The notes: a model not told the origin generated them from the sequence alone. A DNA stretch of 39,152 nt from Microcaldota archaeon (GCA_028867335.1 JAGWGN010000010.1:1-39152); one strand, 5' to 3'; positions 1-7,677 are shown, counted from the first letter of the stretch. Numbers and translations are program-made.

Positions 1-394
1 TTCTGCTTACCCTAAGGAAGAGCGCCATTGTCGCAGCTATCGCAATCCACAGGGCGACTATCACCGCCATCCCTCCAAGCAGCGAGTGTGCCCCAAAGAA
101 CACAATTGACCACAGGGCATTAAGCGCCAGCTGGATCGCAAATGCGGATATTGCCCATCCACGCCACTTGTTCTTTATCCCGCTTTCGTAGACAAGGTAG
201 ATCGCGACCCCCATGAGCAGATAGAGGATCGTCCACACGGGGCCAAAGAGCCATCCCGGCGGGTTGAAGGCGGGCTTTGCAAGCGCGGCGTACCATGTGG
301 GTATCGAGCCGATGGTGAATGCGGATCCCGCCACCCCCGCAAGCTCGCAGATGACAATAGATGCGATGAGTGCGATCGGGCTTTTGATCTTCAT
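1..394 (-). CDS. TspO/MBR-family membrane protein, 3' end beyond window
   Basis: This gene is absent from the ORF track because it runs off the left edge. Reading the minus strand from the ATG at 394 gives an open frame of about 131 codons with no stop. It contains the TspO signatures: PTWYAALAKPAFNPPGW, then FGPVWTILYLLMGVAIYL, then QLALNALWSIVFFG. TspO proteins are five-helix membrane proteins that bind tetrapyrroles and similar ligands; the first four helices are visible here. A TATA-like element (TATTATTAATCC) lies about 25 bases upstream, so the message is probably leaderless. The function in this organism is unknown. Family assignment is firm from the tryptophan- and proline-rich motifs. 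Confidence 0.9.
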   Translation of the reverse strand, partial: MKIKSPIALIASIVICELAGVAGSAFTIGSIPTWYAALAKPAFNPPGWLFGPVWTILYLLMGVAIYLVYESGIKNKWRGWAISAFAIQLALNALWSIVFFGAHSLLGGMAVIVALWIAIAATMALFLRVSR

Positions 395-431
395 GATTGG
401 GATACTGAATTGGGATTAATAATACTGAGCC

Positions 432-707
432 TCACTCAAAGCGGAAGAGCTCGAGTATCCTTGCGATCCTGTGGCTGTGGGTGAGCAGAGCGATGTATCC
501 CATCAGCGCAAGCGCGACCACAACGATGATTGTCAGTATGTAGTTGACCACGAAGAGCACGTCTATTGTATAGGGCGTGTCCACGCCCAGAGAAAAGACC
601 GTGAGCGCGGAGATGAAGATGTCTGCGATCAGCGAGGCGAAGGCTGTGCGCTCAAGCGCCTTCTTTAGCCTTTTTATCCTTGATTTGTGCCCTCTCTTTA
701 TTGCCAT
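432..707 (-). CDS. small two-helix membrane protein, unknown function
   Basis: The ORF track starts this gene at 749, but I prefer the ATG at 707 (MAIKRGHKSRIKRL). A GGTGA Shine-Dalgarno-like sequence stands just upstream of it and an AT-rich box (CTTTTAGCC) lies about 35 bases before it. The 91-residue product has a strongly basic N terminus, then two hydrophobic segments (about 22-45 and 55-80) and a short polar tail. This suggests a small inner-membrane protein with a cytoplasmic basic head. I recognise no family. The next minus-strand gene ends at 797, so the two may be separately transcribed. Confidence 0.6.
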   Translation of the reverse strand: MAIKRGHKSRIKRLKKALERTAFASLIADIFISALTVFSLGVDTPYTIDVLFVVNYILTIIVVVALALMGYIALLTHSHRIARILELFRFE

Positions 708-796
708 GGTCTCACCTAATCGCCTTTGCCCAAAAATGGCTAAAAGCATTCTGTGCGCCTTTTCCCTAAAGGAAAATTACGGCAGAACTCGTCTCC

Positions 797-1060
797 CTAA
801 TCCGAGAAGCGGTTGTAGATGTACGCGAAGATCGCGCCAGCCGCCGCCCCGTCGATCAGCCCGAGGATCCCTCCGATAACTGAGCCGATGGGCGTTGCCG
901 CAAAGCCAGGATAGATTGATCCCATCGCAGCTATGAAGTTGGCCGCGTATCCCGGGGCCGCCATCCCCAAGATGCCAAGGCCCAGCATCCCTGCGCCCCA
1001 CACTATTCCCGCTCCAAGGGCAGAGCCCTTGACACTGCATTTTATCGATTTGTTTGCCAT
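797..1060 (-). CDS. small membrane protein of the type often labelled 'bacteriophage holin' in archaea
   Basis: The 87-residue product has two or three hydrophobic segments. Its motif series (GIVWGAGMLGLGILG, IYPGFAATPIGSVIGGILGLIDG, GAIFAYIYNRF) resembles a small integral membrane family, common in archaea and bacteria, that databases tend to call bacteriophage holin. No lysis genes or phage genes are nearby, so the label should not be read as a lytic function. A TAAGGATTTATCT element lies about 25 bases before the ATG, consistent with a leaderless message. The resemblance is from memory of the motif pattern; the biological role is unknown. Confidence 0.65.
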   Translation of the reverse strand: MANKSIKCSVKGSALGAGIVWGAGMLGLGILGMAAPGYAANFIAAMGSIYPGFAATPIGSVIGGILGLIDGAAAGAIFAYIYNRFSD

Positions 1061-1137
1061 CCAAATACCACTACTAACTGGAGATAAATCCTTATAGCAG
1101 TTTCGATGCGCGCCATAAGGATGCTTATGGCCGTGCC

Positions 1138-1350
1138 TTACTTTGACCTCTTTTTTACAATGAGATATGCAAGAGCGCCTGTCACCCAGGCGATCGCAAG
1201 TCCGATCCCGACCCCCTTGAAGTAGACGTTTGCGGTGAGATAGGAGAGCAAGAGAAGCAGGGCGCTGAGGACCAGCTCCAGGAGTATGAGCGAGAGCAAA
1301 AGCTTTGGGTACGTGTCTATTTTGCGCGTGTTTGTCCTTATCCTATCCAT
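1138..1350 (-). CDS. small two-helix membrane protein, unknown
   Basis: The 70-residue product has a basic N terminus (MDRIRTNTRKIDTYPK), two hydrophobic helices (about 18-40 and 45-64), and a KKRSK C terminus. This looks like a small hairpin membrane protein with both ends in the cytoplasm. It lies on the same strand as the other small membrane proteins at 432-1060. No family is recognised, and the promoter is not obvious. Coding status rests on the coherent membrane-protein architecture and the absence of a better frame. Confidence 0.55.
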   Translation of the reverse strand: MDRIRTNTRKIDTYPKLLLSLILLELVLSALLLLLSYLTANVYFKGVGIGLAIAWVTGALAYLIVKKRSK

Positions 1351-1388
1351 CTAATCATCTTCCTATGCATTTGCGATTTGTCATTGGC

Positions 1389-2273
1389 CTATGAGAGGCT
1401 CACGGAGTCGTTTGGATTGAAGGCGTTGAAGTCGCATGGGTTTGCGTCCCGATAGGGCCTTGGGATCACCATCGAGGCGGCAGCCGCACCGTGCGCGGAG
1501 AAATTGGAGAGGACCTGCGGGGACATGTGGCTAAATATCGAGTCCAGGACCTGGCGGTACGTGCCGCTTGACCCGTTGTACTCGCTGAGCGCGATGTCGA
1601 ACTCCTGTATCGGGGAGGTGAGGTTCGCGTATCCTATCAGCTCTCCCGCCGTCACGTGCGAGCCCACCGTTATGCCGGGAAGCGGGTTTAGGTGGAAGAA
1701 GACAGCATTCCAGACTCCTGCAGCCGGATAGCCGAACTGCGGGCCGCTTTGGCTGTCCCCTATCCACACCTGCTTGCCGACAGGGGTCTGCTCGGTTATT
1801 ATGCTCTGCACCGTGCCGTTGAAGGGCGCGAACTCCTGGACCTGCGCTGTGGTGCCGATGAGCTGCGAGAGCGGGATGAAGTAGTGCTTCATCGACCTCT
1901 GCGTCTCCGAGTACCCCTGAACGTCATATCCGCTGTAGTCATGGCCCATGCAGCTTCTGAACTTGCTTATCTGCGAGATCTGCGAGAGGTTGACAGGGCT
2001 TGCGACTATGAAATTTGAGGCCGCGTAAATCTGGGGGGTGATGGTGGTTGTCCGGGTGGTCTGAAGCGTGGTCGAGGCGGTTGACTGGAGTGTGGTGGAG
2101 AGGGTTGTTTGCTGCGCCGAAGAGTTTGTAGTGCGGTTGCGGACAGGGATTGACGTTGAGGTCTTGTTACCTGAGAAATGGCCTCCGCCATAAAATGCAA
2201 GGTATGAAACTGCGCCCACAAGAAACAGGGCTGCAACGGCGGCTCCCAACAGCAGACCTCTTCCCATGGCCAT
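1389..2273 (-). CDS. membrane-anchored protein with degenerate M23-like (duplicated hybrid motif) domain
   Basis: The product has an N-terminal transmembrane anchor (residues about 6-28), a Ser/Thr-rich linker (about 38-80), and an extracellular domain. Within the domain, FAPFNGTVQSI, then FHLNPLPGITVGSHVTAGEL and IGYANLTSP follow the pattern of the LytM/M23 beta fold, which normally reads HLS..V..G..V..G..IG..G.TG. The expected catalytic HxH strand reads EFDIAL, so the zinc site appears lost. It is therefore probably a non-catalytic binding domain. A TATA box (GATTTAAGAG, about 2290-2300) lies 25 bases before the second ATG at 2267, so 2267 is an equally good start. The fold call is tentative. 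Confidence 0.6.
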   Translation of the reverse strand: MAMGRGLLLGAAVAALFLVGAVSYLAFYGGGHFSGNKTSTSIPVRNRTTNSSAQQTTLSTTLQSTASTTLQTTRTTTITPQIYAASNFIVASPVNLSQISQISKFRSCMGHDYSGYDVQGYSETQRSMKHYFIPLSQLIGTTAQVQEFAPFNGTVQSIITEQTPVGKQVWIGDSQSGPQFGYPAAGVWNAVFFHLNPLPGITVGSHVTAGELIGYANLTSPIQEFDIALSEYNGSSGTYRQVLDSIFSHMSPQVLSNFSAHGAAAASMVIPRPYRDANPCDFNAFNPNDSVSLS

Positions 2274-2360
2274 ATTGAAACGGCAAGTCTCTTAAATCTC
2301 ACGCTTCTCGGGACAGCTCGCTCCCTTAGGATCTAGTGCCTTGGGGAATCAGGAAAACAC

Positions 2361-2852
2361 TCATTCAGTCCTTAAATCGGTATTCAGATCATCTATTATC
2401 TCGGCAACTTTTCCCTTATCCTCAAGTGCTGACTTCTGGGCCTCTTTTTGTTCATTAGCATCTTGTTCAAAGCCAAGAATTTTCTTGACCTCCTCAGAGG
2501 CGTACTCCTTCTCGGTGTTGCCCTCCAGGTTCATTATACCGACCTCTGCGCCCCTTGAGAGAAGCATCCGGACTGCCGGGACATTATCAACCTTGGCTGC
2601 AATGATGAGCGGAGTGTTTCCTTGATCGTCACTGAGGCTAACGTCGGCCCCATTATCCAAAAGAAACTCGACCAGGGCCAATTTCTCCGCCACTGCGAGC
2701 AGGAGCGGAGTGACCCCCCTTTTTGTTTGGAAATTAATCTGCGCTCCGTTGGCAACTGCCCTGATTGCGGTGTTTTGGTCATTTAGGAGTACTGCACGGA
2801 GTAAGTCGTTTGTCTCGGCTTTCATTTTCGGCTTTCTATTGAATAGTCTCAT
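2361..2852 (-). CDS. ankyrin-repeat protein with conserved C-terminal tail (Ank-1)
   Basis: This 163-residue protein has about three ankyrin repeats, with the loops NGAQINFQTKRGVTPLLLAV, NGADVSLSDDQGNTPLIIAA and RGAEVGIMN. After a Glu/Lys/Gln-rich helix it ends in the tail shared across this locus (KVAEIIDDLNTDLRTE). The head MRLFNRKPKM is basic and resembles the MGLF/MGIF heads of the genes at 15740 and 15250. It lies 24 bases after the larger ankyrin gene at 2877 and is probably the last gene of the 5031-to-2361 unit. There is no signal peptide, so it is expected to be cytoplasmic. Ankyrin repeats bind proteins; the partner is unknown. Confidence 0.9.
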   Translation of the reverse strand: MRLFNRKPKMKAETNDLLRAVLLNDQNTAIRAVANGAQINFQTKRGVTPLLLAVAEKLALVEFLLDNGADVSLSDDQGNTPLIIAAKVDNVPAVRMLLSRGAEVGIMNLEGNTEKEYASEEVKKILGFEQDANEQKEAQKSALEDKGKVAEIIDDLNTDLRTE

Positions 2853-2876
2853 CTTGATCGCTCATTATTTTGGCCA

Positions 2877-3683
2877 CTATTTCCTAAGGTCATCCTCCAG
2901 GGAGTCTATTATCTCATCCACGTTATGCTTTCTGAGGCTCTCAGATTCCAGTTTGGCACGCCTAGGTGCGTCCCTTAGCTCCCTTACGAATTTTTTCATG
3001 TATTCCGAAAAGTAGAAGTCATGTCTGCCCTGCGGGTTTAGTATCTCGCCCAAATCCGCGCCCTTCTCTGAGAGGAGCTTGACTGCCGTGATCATCTCGT
3101 TCTCAGCAGCCCAGATCAGCGCATTTCTATTATGGCCATCTCTTGCGTGAATGTCGGCGCCCTTATTCAAAAGAAGCTTGACCAGCTTCACATTCCCGGA
3201 TGACGCCGCGCGCATAAGTGGGGTTCTGCGTCCTGCATCATATGTGTTTACATCCGCGCCCCCATCAATTAGAATCTGTGCAAGCTCAAAGCGGGTGCGA
3301 ATTGCCTCAGACTTCTGTTCAAGTGGTTCCGCGCACAGCTGAAGCAGAACGGTGTAGCCTTCGGCGTCTTTTTTATCCACAGACGCACCGGAATTTATCA
3401 ATAGCTTTGCAACATCGACCGCCCCGCCCTGCACCGCCCGCATTAGTGGGGTCTGGTAGATTACATCGCTGAAGTTGGGGTCTGCGCCGTTTTTCAGAAG
3501 AATTGAGGCGATCTCCGCGTTTTTACTTTCCGCAGCGGCGATGAGGGGGGTTTGGCCTGAGTTCACGCGGCAGTCAATGTTAGCTCCATCCTCAAGTGCC
3601 CTGAAAAGACCTGAGACATTGCCCTGGGTAACTGCGCTTAGCAGCTTCTCATCTGCAATTTTGTTCTCCTTGTTCTTCTCCAT
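2877..3683 (-). CDS. ankyrin-repeat protein with conserved C-terminal tail (Ank-2)
   Basis: This 268-residue protein starts MEKNKENKIADEKLL and carries about six ankyrin repeats (TPLIAAAESKNAEIASILL, TPLMRAVQGGAVDVAKLL, TPLMRAASSGNVKLVKLLL and others). The repeats are followed by a non-repeat spacer (EILNPQGRHDFYF...) and the shared tail (NVDEIIDSLEDDLRK). The spacer aligns with the equivalent spacer of the ankyrin protein at 11862 (ELLDPDSPVD...), so these two are sister paralogues although they lie in different blocks. It follows the methyltransferase gene by 15 bases, which implies cotranscription. It is a predicted cytoplasmic protein-binding protein. Confidence 0.93.
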   Translation of the reverse strand: MEKNKENKIADEKLLSAVTQGNVSGLFRALEDGANIDCRVNSGQTPLIAAAESKNAEIASILLKNGADPNFSDVIYQTPLMRAVQGGAVDVAKLLINSGASVDKKDAEGYTVLLQLCAEPLEQKSEAIRTRFELAQILIDGGADVNTYDAGRRTPLMRAASSGNVKLVKLLLNKGADIHARDGHNRNALIWAAENEMITAVKLLSEKGADLGEILNPQGRHDFYFSEYMKKFVRELRDAPRRAKLESESLRKHNVDEIIDSLEDDLRK

Positions 3684-3698
3684 CTATCCACTACATTT

Positions 3699-4703
3699 CT
3701 ATCGCTCAAAGACCAGCAGATGGTGCAGATCCCTTATAGTCGGCTGGTCGTAGCCCAGCGCCTCGCTACGGGTGCATTTCCATCCCTTGTCTCCAAACCT
3801 CTTTATCCATCCCTCTGCAGACTCGTATCTCCCTGGAACAGGAATCTCGGCACGGTTGAAGAAGCGGTTCCAGAGGACGTCGTTTAGGAAGGTCCTGCAG
3901 TAGTCCTCAATGCTCTCGCTCTCTGGGACTGTCTCGATCAGCACTATCTTGCTTTTTGTCACCCTTGTGAGCTCGCGGATTATCCTGAAGTTGTTGACCT
4001 CGTGGTGGAGCACGTTTGTCGCAAAGGAGCACTCGTAGTAATTGTCATCCACGGGGATCCTCTTGTTGTTCCAGGTGCGGTACTTGATGCCCACCGAAGG
4101 GCTCTTGAAGTCCCTTATGTCAACTGCCTCCACGTCAAGGTTTAGCGCATCGTGCAGGTGCTGGGCGTTCATCCCGCTGCCCGCCCCGTAGTCTAGTATC
4201 TTCCCGGAGGTTCCGGCAAGGAATGGCCCTATCTGCTCTGCGACCTTGTACTTTCTGTCCGAAAGTTTCTTGCGCAGCGCCTCCACCAACGGCCTTCCGT
4301 TGATCCTTGCCGCTTCCAGGAGGGAAGCAACCTCGTCCTCGGTCGAGGTTATCCTTCTTAGGAATCTTGCGGCCGCCTTTCTGTCCAGATAGAACGGATC
4401 GTATGGGGTGCTGATAACCGCTCTGTCGTTTAGGATTGCCTGCTGCCTGTCGTAGTGGCTGTCGACATAGTTGACCATCCTGCCAATTATTGCGCCGGCA
4501 AGCCTCTGCGCCCCGAGCCTCTCCATCCCTATCTGAACGAAAGTGTATGAGAAATCCTCAAGTGCGGCCTTTCGAACCTGCTTTGATGAGAGCGCGATCC
4601 TAACCCTCTTCTCAAGAGGGAGTATCTCCTCCTCCCTTAGCGCGTCGCCTAGCGACTCCTTGATTATGCCTGCCCCCTGCCTGATCTTTGCACCGATCTT
4701 CAT
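3699..4703 (-). CDS. class I SAM-dependent methyltransferase
   Basis: This 334-residue protein has a helical N-terminal region of about 160 residues followed by a Rossmann methyltransferase domain. Motif I reads ILDYGAGSGMNAQHL (about 169-183), the acidic residue after strand 2 is in VEAVDIRDF, and the post-motif stretch is FATNVLHHEVNNFRII. The double histidine pattern resembles small-molecule methyltransferases of the Methyltransf_11 type, but the substrate cannot be told from sequence. The gene lies between a 97-residue unknown (34-base gap) and two ankyrin genes (15-base gap). The operon suggests that it modifies, or is recruited by, the ankyrin proteins; that is inference. Confidence 0.88.
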   Translation of the reverse strand: MKIGAKIRQGAGIIKESLGDALREEEILPLEKRVRIALSSKQVRKAALEDFSYTFVQIGMERLGAQRLAGAIIGRMVNYVDSHYDRQQAILNDRAVISTPYDPFYLDRKAAARFLRRITSTEDEVASLLEAARINGRPLVEALRKKLSDRKYKVAEQIGPFLAGTSGKILDYGAGSGMNAQHLHDALNLDVEAVDIRDFKSPSVGIKYRTWNNKRIPVDDNYYECSFATNVLHHEVNNFRIIRELTRVTKSKIVLIETVPESESIEDYCRTFLNDVLWNRFFNRAEIPVPGRYESAEGWIKRFGDKGWKCTRSEALGYDQPTIRDLHHLLVFER

Positions 4704-4737
4704 GAAACCACAACCTCATCAATCACTTGAGCCTGAA

Positions 4738-5031
4738 TCACGATTCGACCCGCAGCTTGTCGCGGACCTTCTCCTCTATCCTGATCCTCCTCCCGACATC
4801 GTCCCTTAGCGCATCCTTTAGGCTAAGCCCGCTTCCTGGGATCACAAATATCATCTCGTCCGTTTTTTGGAATGAGTGATTGTTTAGCTTGCCAAGAAGC
4901 CTCTGGTCCTCCTCCCGCATCTTGACAAACCGCTGCATCGCCTCGGAGGTCGCCGGGTCCTTGAACGCCTCGCTGACCACTTTCTGGTTGAACTTGTCCA
5001 GATTCCTAAAATCGTCTCTGCTTATCGCCAT
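4738..5031 (-). CDS. 97-residue protein of unknown function heading the methyltransferase-ankyrin operon
   Basis: The product is charged and mostly helical (MAISRDDFRNLDKF..., FKDPATSEAMQRFVKMREED), with a short central beta-like stretch (DEMIFVIPGSGLSLKDAL) and a basic C terminus (RIRIEEKVRDKLRVES). It has no signal peptide or membrane segment, and I recognise no family. It is the first full gene of the minus-strand unit running to 2361. No strong TATA box stands directly before its ATG. The best one is at 5179-5190, which leaves a leader of about 130 bases that contains the vestigial ORF described separately. Confidence 0.65.
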   Translation of the reverse strand: MAISRDDFRNLDKFNQKVVSEAFKDPATSEAMQRFVKMREEDQRLLGKLNNHSFQKTDEMIFVIPGSGLSLKDALRDDVGRRIRIEEKVRDKLRVES

Positions 5032-5059
5032 AGTTTTCTACCGTAATTTCCAAATTGCG

Positions 5060-5153
5060 CTAGAGGCTCCTCGCCTCTCCCTTGAAGATCTCGCTCTTCT
5101 CGGTGAACTCCTTTACATTTCAGTTAGGATCTCCCTCTTCTCGCTGATTGCAT
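5060..5153 (-). pseudogene. frameshifted vestige or leader ORF upstream of the 97-residue gene
   Basis: An ATG at 5153, 30 bases after a TATA box, opens only nine codons (MQSARRGRS). The next frame reads AISEKREILTEM and ends in TAA. A second frame then reads VKEFTEKSEIFKGEARSL and ends in TAG at 5060. Both stretches look like soluble coding sequence, and they are related: GATCTCGCTCTTCTCGG (5087-5103) and GATCTCCCTCTTCTCGC (5128-5144) match at 15 of 17 bases, 41 bases apart. Because 41 is not a multiple of three, the copies fall in different frames. It is most simply a decayed small gene with an internal duplication. A regulatory leader is the alternative. Confidence 0.35.
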
Positions 5154-5178
5154 GTTATCAGATTTATTCGGTTTTTCA

Positions 5179-5190
5179 CCTTTAAAAAAG
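5179..5190 (-). promoter_or_regulatory. TATA-like box for the 5031-to-2361 operon
   Basis: The minus-strand sequence CTTTTTTAAAGG fits the archaeal T/A-rich box and would place transcription start near 5158. The first ATG downstream (5153) belongs to the vestigial ORF, not to the 97-residue gene, so the first real gene would have a leader of about 125-130 bases. The site is seen by pattern only. Confidence 0.45.
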
Positions 5191-5319
5191 CATCTTCGCT
5201 GGGCGTTTAAAACAAGCTCTTTGTGTTTTTGTTACGTGCCAGCAATCCGTGGCTGCATGCGCAATCAGGCGCTTTTCAAAAACGCAAACTTATGGCGAAA
5301 AAACGATTATTTAGCAACA

Positions 5320-5329
5320 CTTATAAATC
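5320..5329 (+). promoter_or_regulatory. TATA box of the P-loop NTPase gene
   Basis: CTTATAAATC lies about 55 bases before the ATG at 5379 and predicts a start near 5350, with a leader of roughly 28 bases. The leader contains purine-rich GTGAGGAAAGGCGGG, which could act as a ribosome binding site. This is one of few leadered messages in a window dominated by leaderless promoters. Confidence 0.55.
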
Positions 5330-5378
5330 AGGAAAATCCTAACCGGTTATCGGACAGTGAGGAAAGGCGGGTCTAATC

Positions 5379-7190
5379 ATGGAACTAAACGAACTCGAGA
5401 CGCTGCTCGCATCACTTAAGGGTGAGGAGAACGCGTTCGCGCTCTACAACGGCAAGAAGAAGAGGGAGATACGGCAGATAGCAGAGCTCTTCCTTGCGAC
5501 GCGCGACTACAACATCGAGAAGCTCAACTCGATAATCAAAAACGTCTCCGGCATGGGGCCCAAGTCGAAGAGGGTCGTGAGCTTATACGGCGAGAAGGGG
5601 GTCGGGAAATCGACCGCGCTGAGCATCTTCTTGCTGGACAATCTGCTCAAGGGGAACATAGACGGCATAGTGTACTACAGGTACGACTCGAAGGCCGAGG
5701 AGTTCAAGGAGATATTCAACGTCAACGGGGAGGCGGGAGGGAAGGTTGTCGCGTGCGTCGACGACATGGCATACTACTCATCCGCGCTTGCGCAGGGCAG
5801 GGCGGTAGACCTCACAAAGGGCATCGAGGAGAGAGCGAGGATATATCGAAGCGGCGGGACACGGCTCTTCATCTACATCTCGGATCTCACCCATGCGACC
5901 TTCCTCTCTACACTTGAGACGAAGATACTCGAGAAGGTGGGCCGGGGGGATTTGGTGTATAGCATGCCGAAGATGTCTGTCGGCAGCTCAGGAGCAGGGA
6001 ACAAGGACGAGGTCACACTTGACAACAGCTTCTATGGAAAGACGTACGCGCTTCTAAAGGGGAACCTCGAGTTCTTTGGCCTGGGCGTGCTCTTTGGCGA
6101 ACTGATAAGGGAGAGCGAGAACGTCCTTGCCGACAACCCGAGGCTGCTCAAGTTCTTGATAAAGCAGATAGAGTCAAAGGGCGGCGACATAGACGGGGCG
6201 ATATTTGCCGACAAGGAGCTGGGCAAGCAGGTTCTCAGGTCAGGGCAGATAGACTCCGCAAAGGCGATAGAGCATTTCAATGAGCAGGCGCGCAAGGAGA
6301 TCGGCACATACTACAGGGGGCTTGCAGACCATGCACACGGCGTAGAGAACGAGCACAAGAAGATGATGGGGCTGCTGCTTGATCTGCAGGCGGACATAGC
6401 CAAGATAGCAAGCATCGACAAGAAGAAGCTTGAGGCGTATCCGTACCTAAGGGAGATGATCACAAAGGACTTTGCAGGGGCTGAGGAGAAGATTGGGCTG
6501 CTGAGGGACTCGATGCAGTCAAGCATGAAGGCACTGCGAGAGGAGCTCGCGCGCGTTCTGAAGTGCGAGGAGGAGAATCCCCTGTCCGGCAAGGCAGACA
6601 TATCGGAGCTGTGGAGCGTGCACGCAAAGGAGGCATATTTCTACTCGCAGAGGGTTAGGAAGCTGGTCGGCAAGATAGAAAAGCAGATCGACCTGCTCCT
6701 TGGATCAAGAGCATTCGCGCAGGGAGGGGCATACGACTCCGGTGGCCTCAAGGTGGCAGTGAGGGCGATGGCGATCTCCGTTGACAGGAGAAAGACCTCA
6801 GGGCTGCTCAGGCCGAACACTGATGAATACAAGATGGTCGACGACCTCTTCTACATCTCAAATGCGATGCTCAAGAACCTGAAGGAGACAGAGGGCCTTC
6901 TCGACTCTTATCGGATAGGCCGGCAGATAGAGGAGATGGTGGAGCAGACCGGACAGAACGCGATCGGCCCGATCCAGGAGAAGATCGGCTACTACAGGGA
7001 GCTCTCCGAGAAGAAGGCGGATCTGGCCAAGTTCAACGAGCTCTACTGCGACATACGGCTCAAGGCCTCGCTCTTTGTCGCCCAGAACCCTAGCGTCTTC
7101 TCGGGCATGGACGCTGGCAAAGTCGACCTTGAGAAGGTGTTCGAGAAGTTCATCAAGGCGAGGATACGATCGAAGAAGCCTGTTTACTAG
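5379..7190 (+). CDS. large P-loop NTPase with helical/coiled-coil C-terminal half, unknown family
   Basis: This 603-residue protein has a short helical N terminus, then a Walker A motif GEKGVGKST (residues 71-79) after strand RVVSLY, and a Walker B-like strand VVACVDDMAY (about 123-132). FIYISDL (about 164-170) could be the sensor strand. The arrangement suggests an AAA or STAND-type ATPase with a core of about 270 residues. From about residue 280 onward the protein is almost wholly charged helix (EHKKMMGLLLDLQADIAKI, SMKALREELARVL), typical of coiled coils or scaffolds. It has no membrane segment. It is the only plus-strand gene among minus-strand accessory genes and faces away from the methyltransferase-ankyrin operon. 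I cannot name the family. Confidence 0.85.
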   Translation: MELNELETLLASLKGEENAFALYNGKKKREIRQIAELFLATRDYNIEKLNSIIKNVSGMGPKSKRVVSLYGEKGVGKSTALSIFLLDNLLKGNIDGIVYYRYDSKAEEFKEIFNVNGEAGGKVVACVDDMAYYSSALAQGRAVDLTKGIEERARIYRSGGTRLFIYISDLTHATFLSTLETKILEKVGRGDLVYSMPKMSVGSSGAGNKDEVTLDNSFYGKTYALLKGNLEFFGLGVLFGELIRESENVLADNPRLLKFLIKQIESKGGDIDGAIFADKELGKQVLRSGQIDSAKAIEHFNEQARKEIGTYYRGLADHAHGVENEHKKMMGLLLDLQADIAKIASIDKKKLEAYPYLREMITKDFAGAEEKIGLLRDSMQSSMKALREELARVLKCEEENPLSGKADISELWSVHAKEAYFYSQRVRKLVGKIEKQIDLLLGSRAFAQGGAYDSGGLKVAVRAMAISVDRRKTSGLLRPNTDEYKMVDDLFYISNAMLKNLKETEGLLDSYRIGRQIEEMVEQTGQNAIGPIQEKIGYYRELSEKKADLAKFNELYCDIRLKASLFVAQNPSVFSGMDAGKVDLEKVFEKFIKARIRSKKPVY

Positions 7191-7197
7191 GCATAGG

Positions 7198-7677
7198 CTA
7201 CAGCTCAAGGACCGCCTTGTCGTCACCGAACCTTGCCTTGTAGAGGACGTCGAACTTTGCAGGAGTCATCTTGAACCAGCAGTGCTTCCCCCCGTATCGC
7301 TTGTCGTTGTACACAAGCGTCTCACCCTCCTCCTTTGGGATCGGAACGCCCAGCTTCTCGCCGCGCAGCCTCGCAAGGTCTAGGAAGTCGCCCTCAAGCA
7401 TCCTTGCGGTGCCTGAAATCTGAACGGACTCGGTTTGCTGGCCGGGCCTATCGCTCACGGTTATCGCGGCTGCGACCTTGGGATTGCTAAGTATCGCCTT
7501 TGAGTGCCTAGCGGATGCGCTAGATAGCCAGTAGATATTGAAATCTGAATCGAGGACGTAGACGATTTCGCAGATCCATGGGCCGCCATCGTCAGCTGTC
7601 GCAAGGCTCATCAGATAGCCCTTTTGGAGAATAGACTTGACTATCTCCATGATCTCTGCCCTGCCTGCCTTTTCCAT
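7198..7677 (-). CDS. pyridoxamine 5'-phosphate oxidase-like (FMN-binding split barrel) protein
   Basis: The 159-residue product follows the split-barrel flavin pattern: a helix, then LMSLATADDGGPWICEIVYVLDSDFNIYWLSS, then ARHSKAILSNPKVAAAITV, and later SVQISGTARML. These correspond to the beta strands and the S/T-x-H-x-x-x-I-x-x-N-P segment of PNPOx-like proteins. Members bind FMN, F420 or haem, and this one cannot be assigned to true PdxH. It converges on the P-loop gene with a 7-base gap. A TATA element (AATATTAATCC) lies about 30 bases before the ATG, indicating its own near-leaderless promoter. Confidence 0.85.
   Translation of the reverse strand: MEKAGRAEIMEIVKSILQKGYLMSLATADDGGPWICEIVYVLDSDFNIYWLSSASARHSKAILSNPKVAAAITVSDRPGQQTESVQISGTARMLEGDFLDLARLRGEKLGVPIPKEEGETLVYNDKRYGGKHCWFKMTPAKFDVLYKARFGDDKAVLEL

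Noticed and set aside
797-1060. Prophage, from the holin-like small membrane protein
   Set aside because: No integrase, terminase, capsid or lysin is near; the family name is historical.
5152-5376. 74-residue plus-strand ORF before the P-loop gene
   Set aside because: It covers the promoter region of the P-loop gene, starts at TTG and has no domain-like sequence.
6858-7226. 122-residue minus-strand ORF at the end of the P-loop gene
   Set aside because: It is a shadow of the coiled-coil coding sequence, with no start signals or domain.
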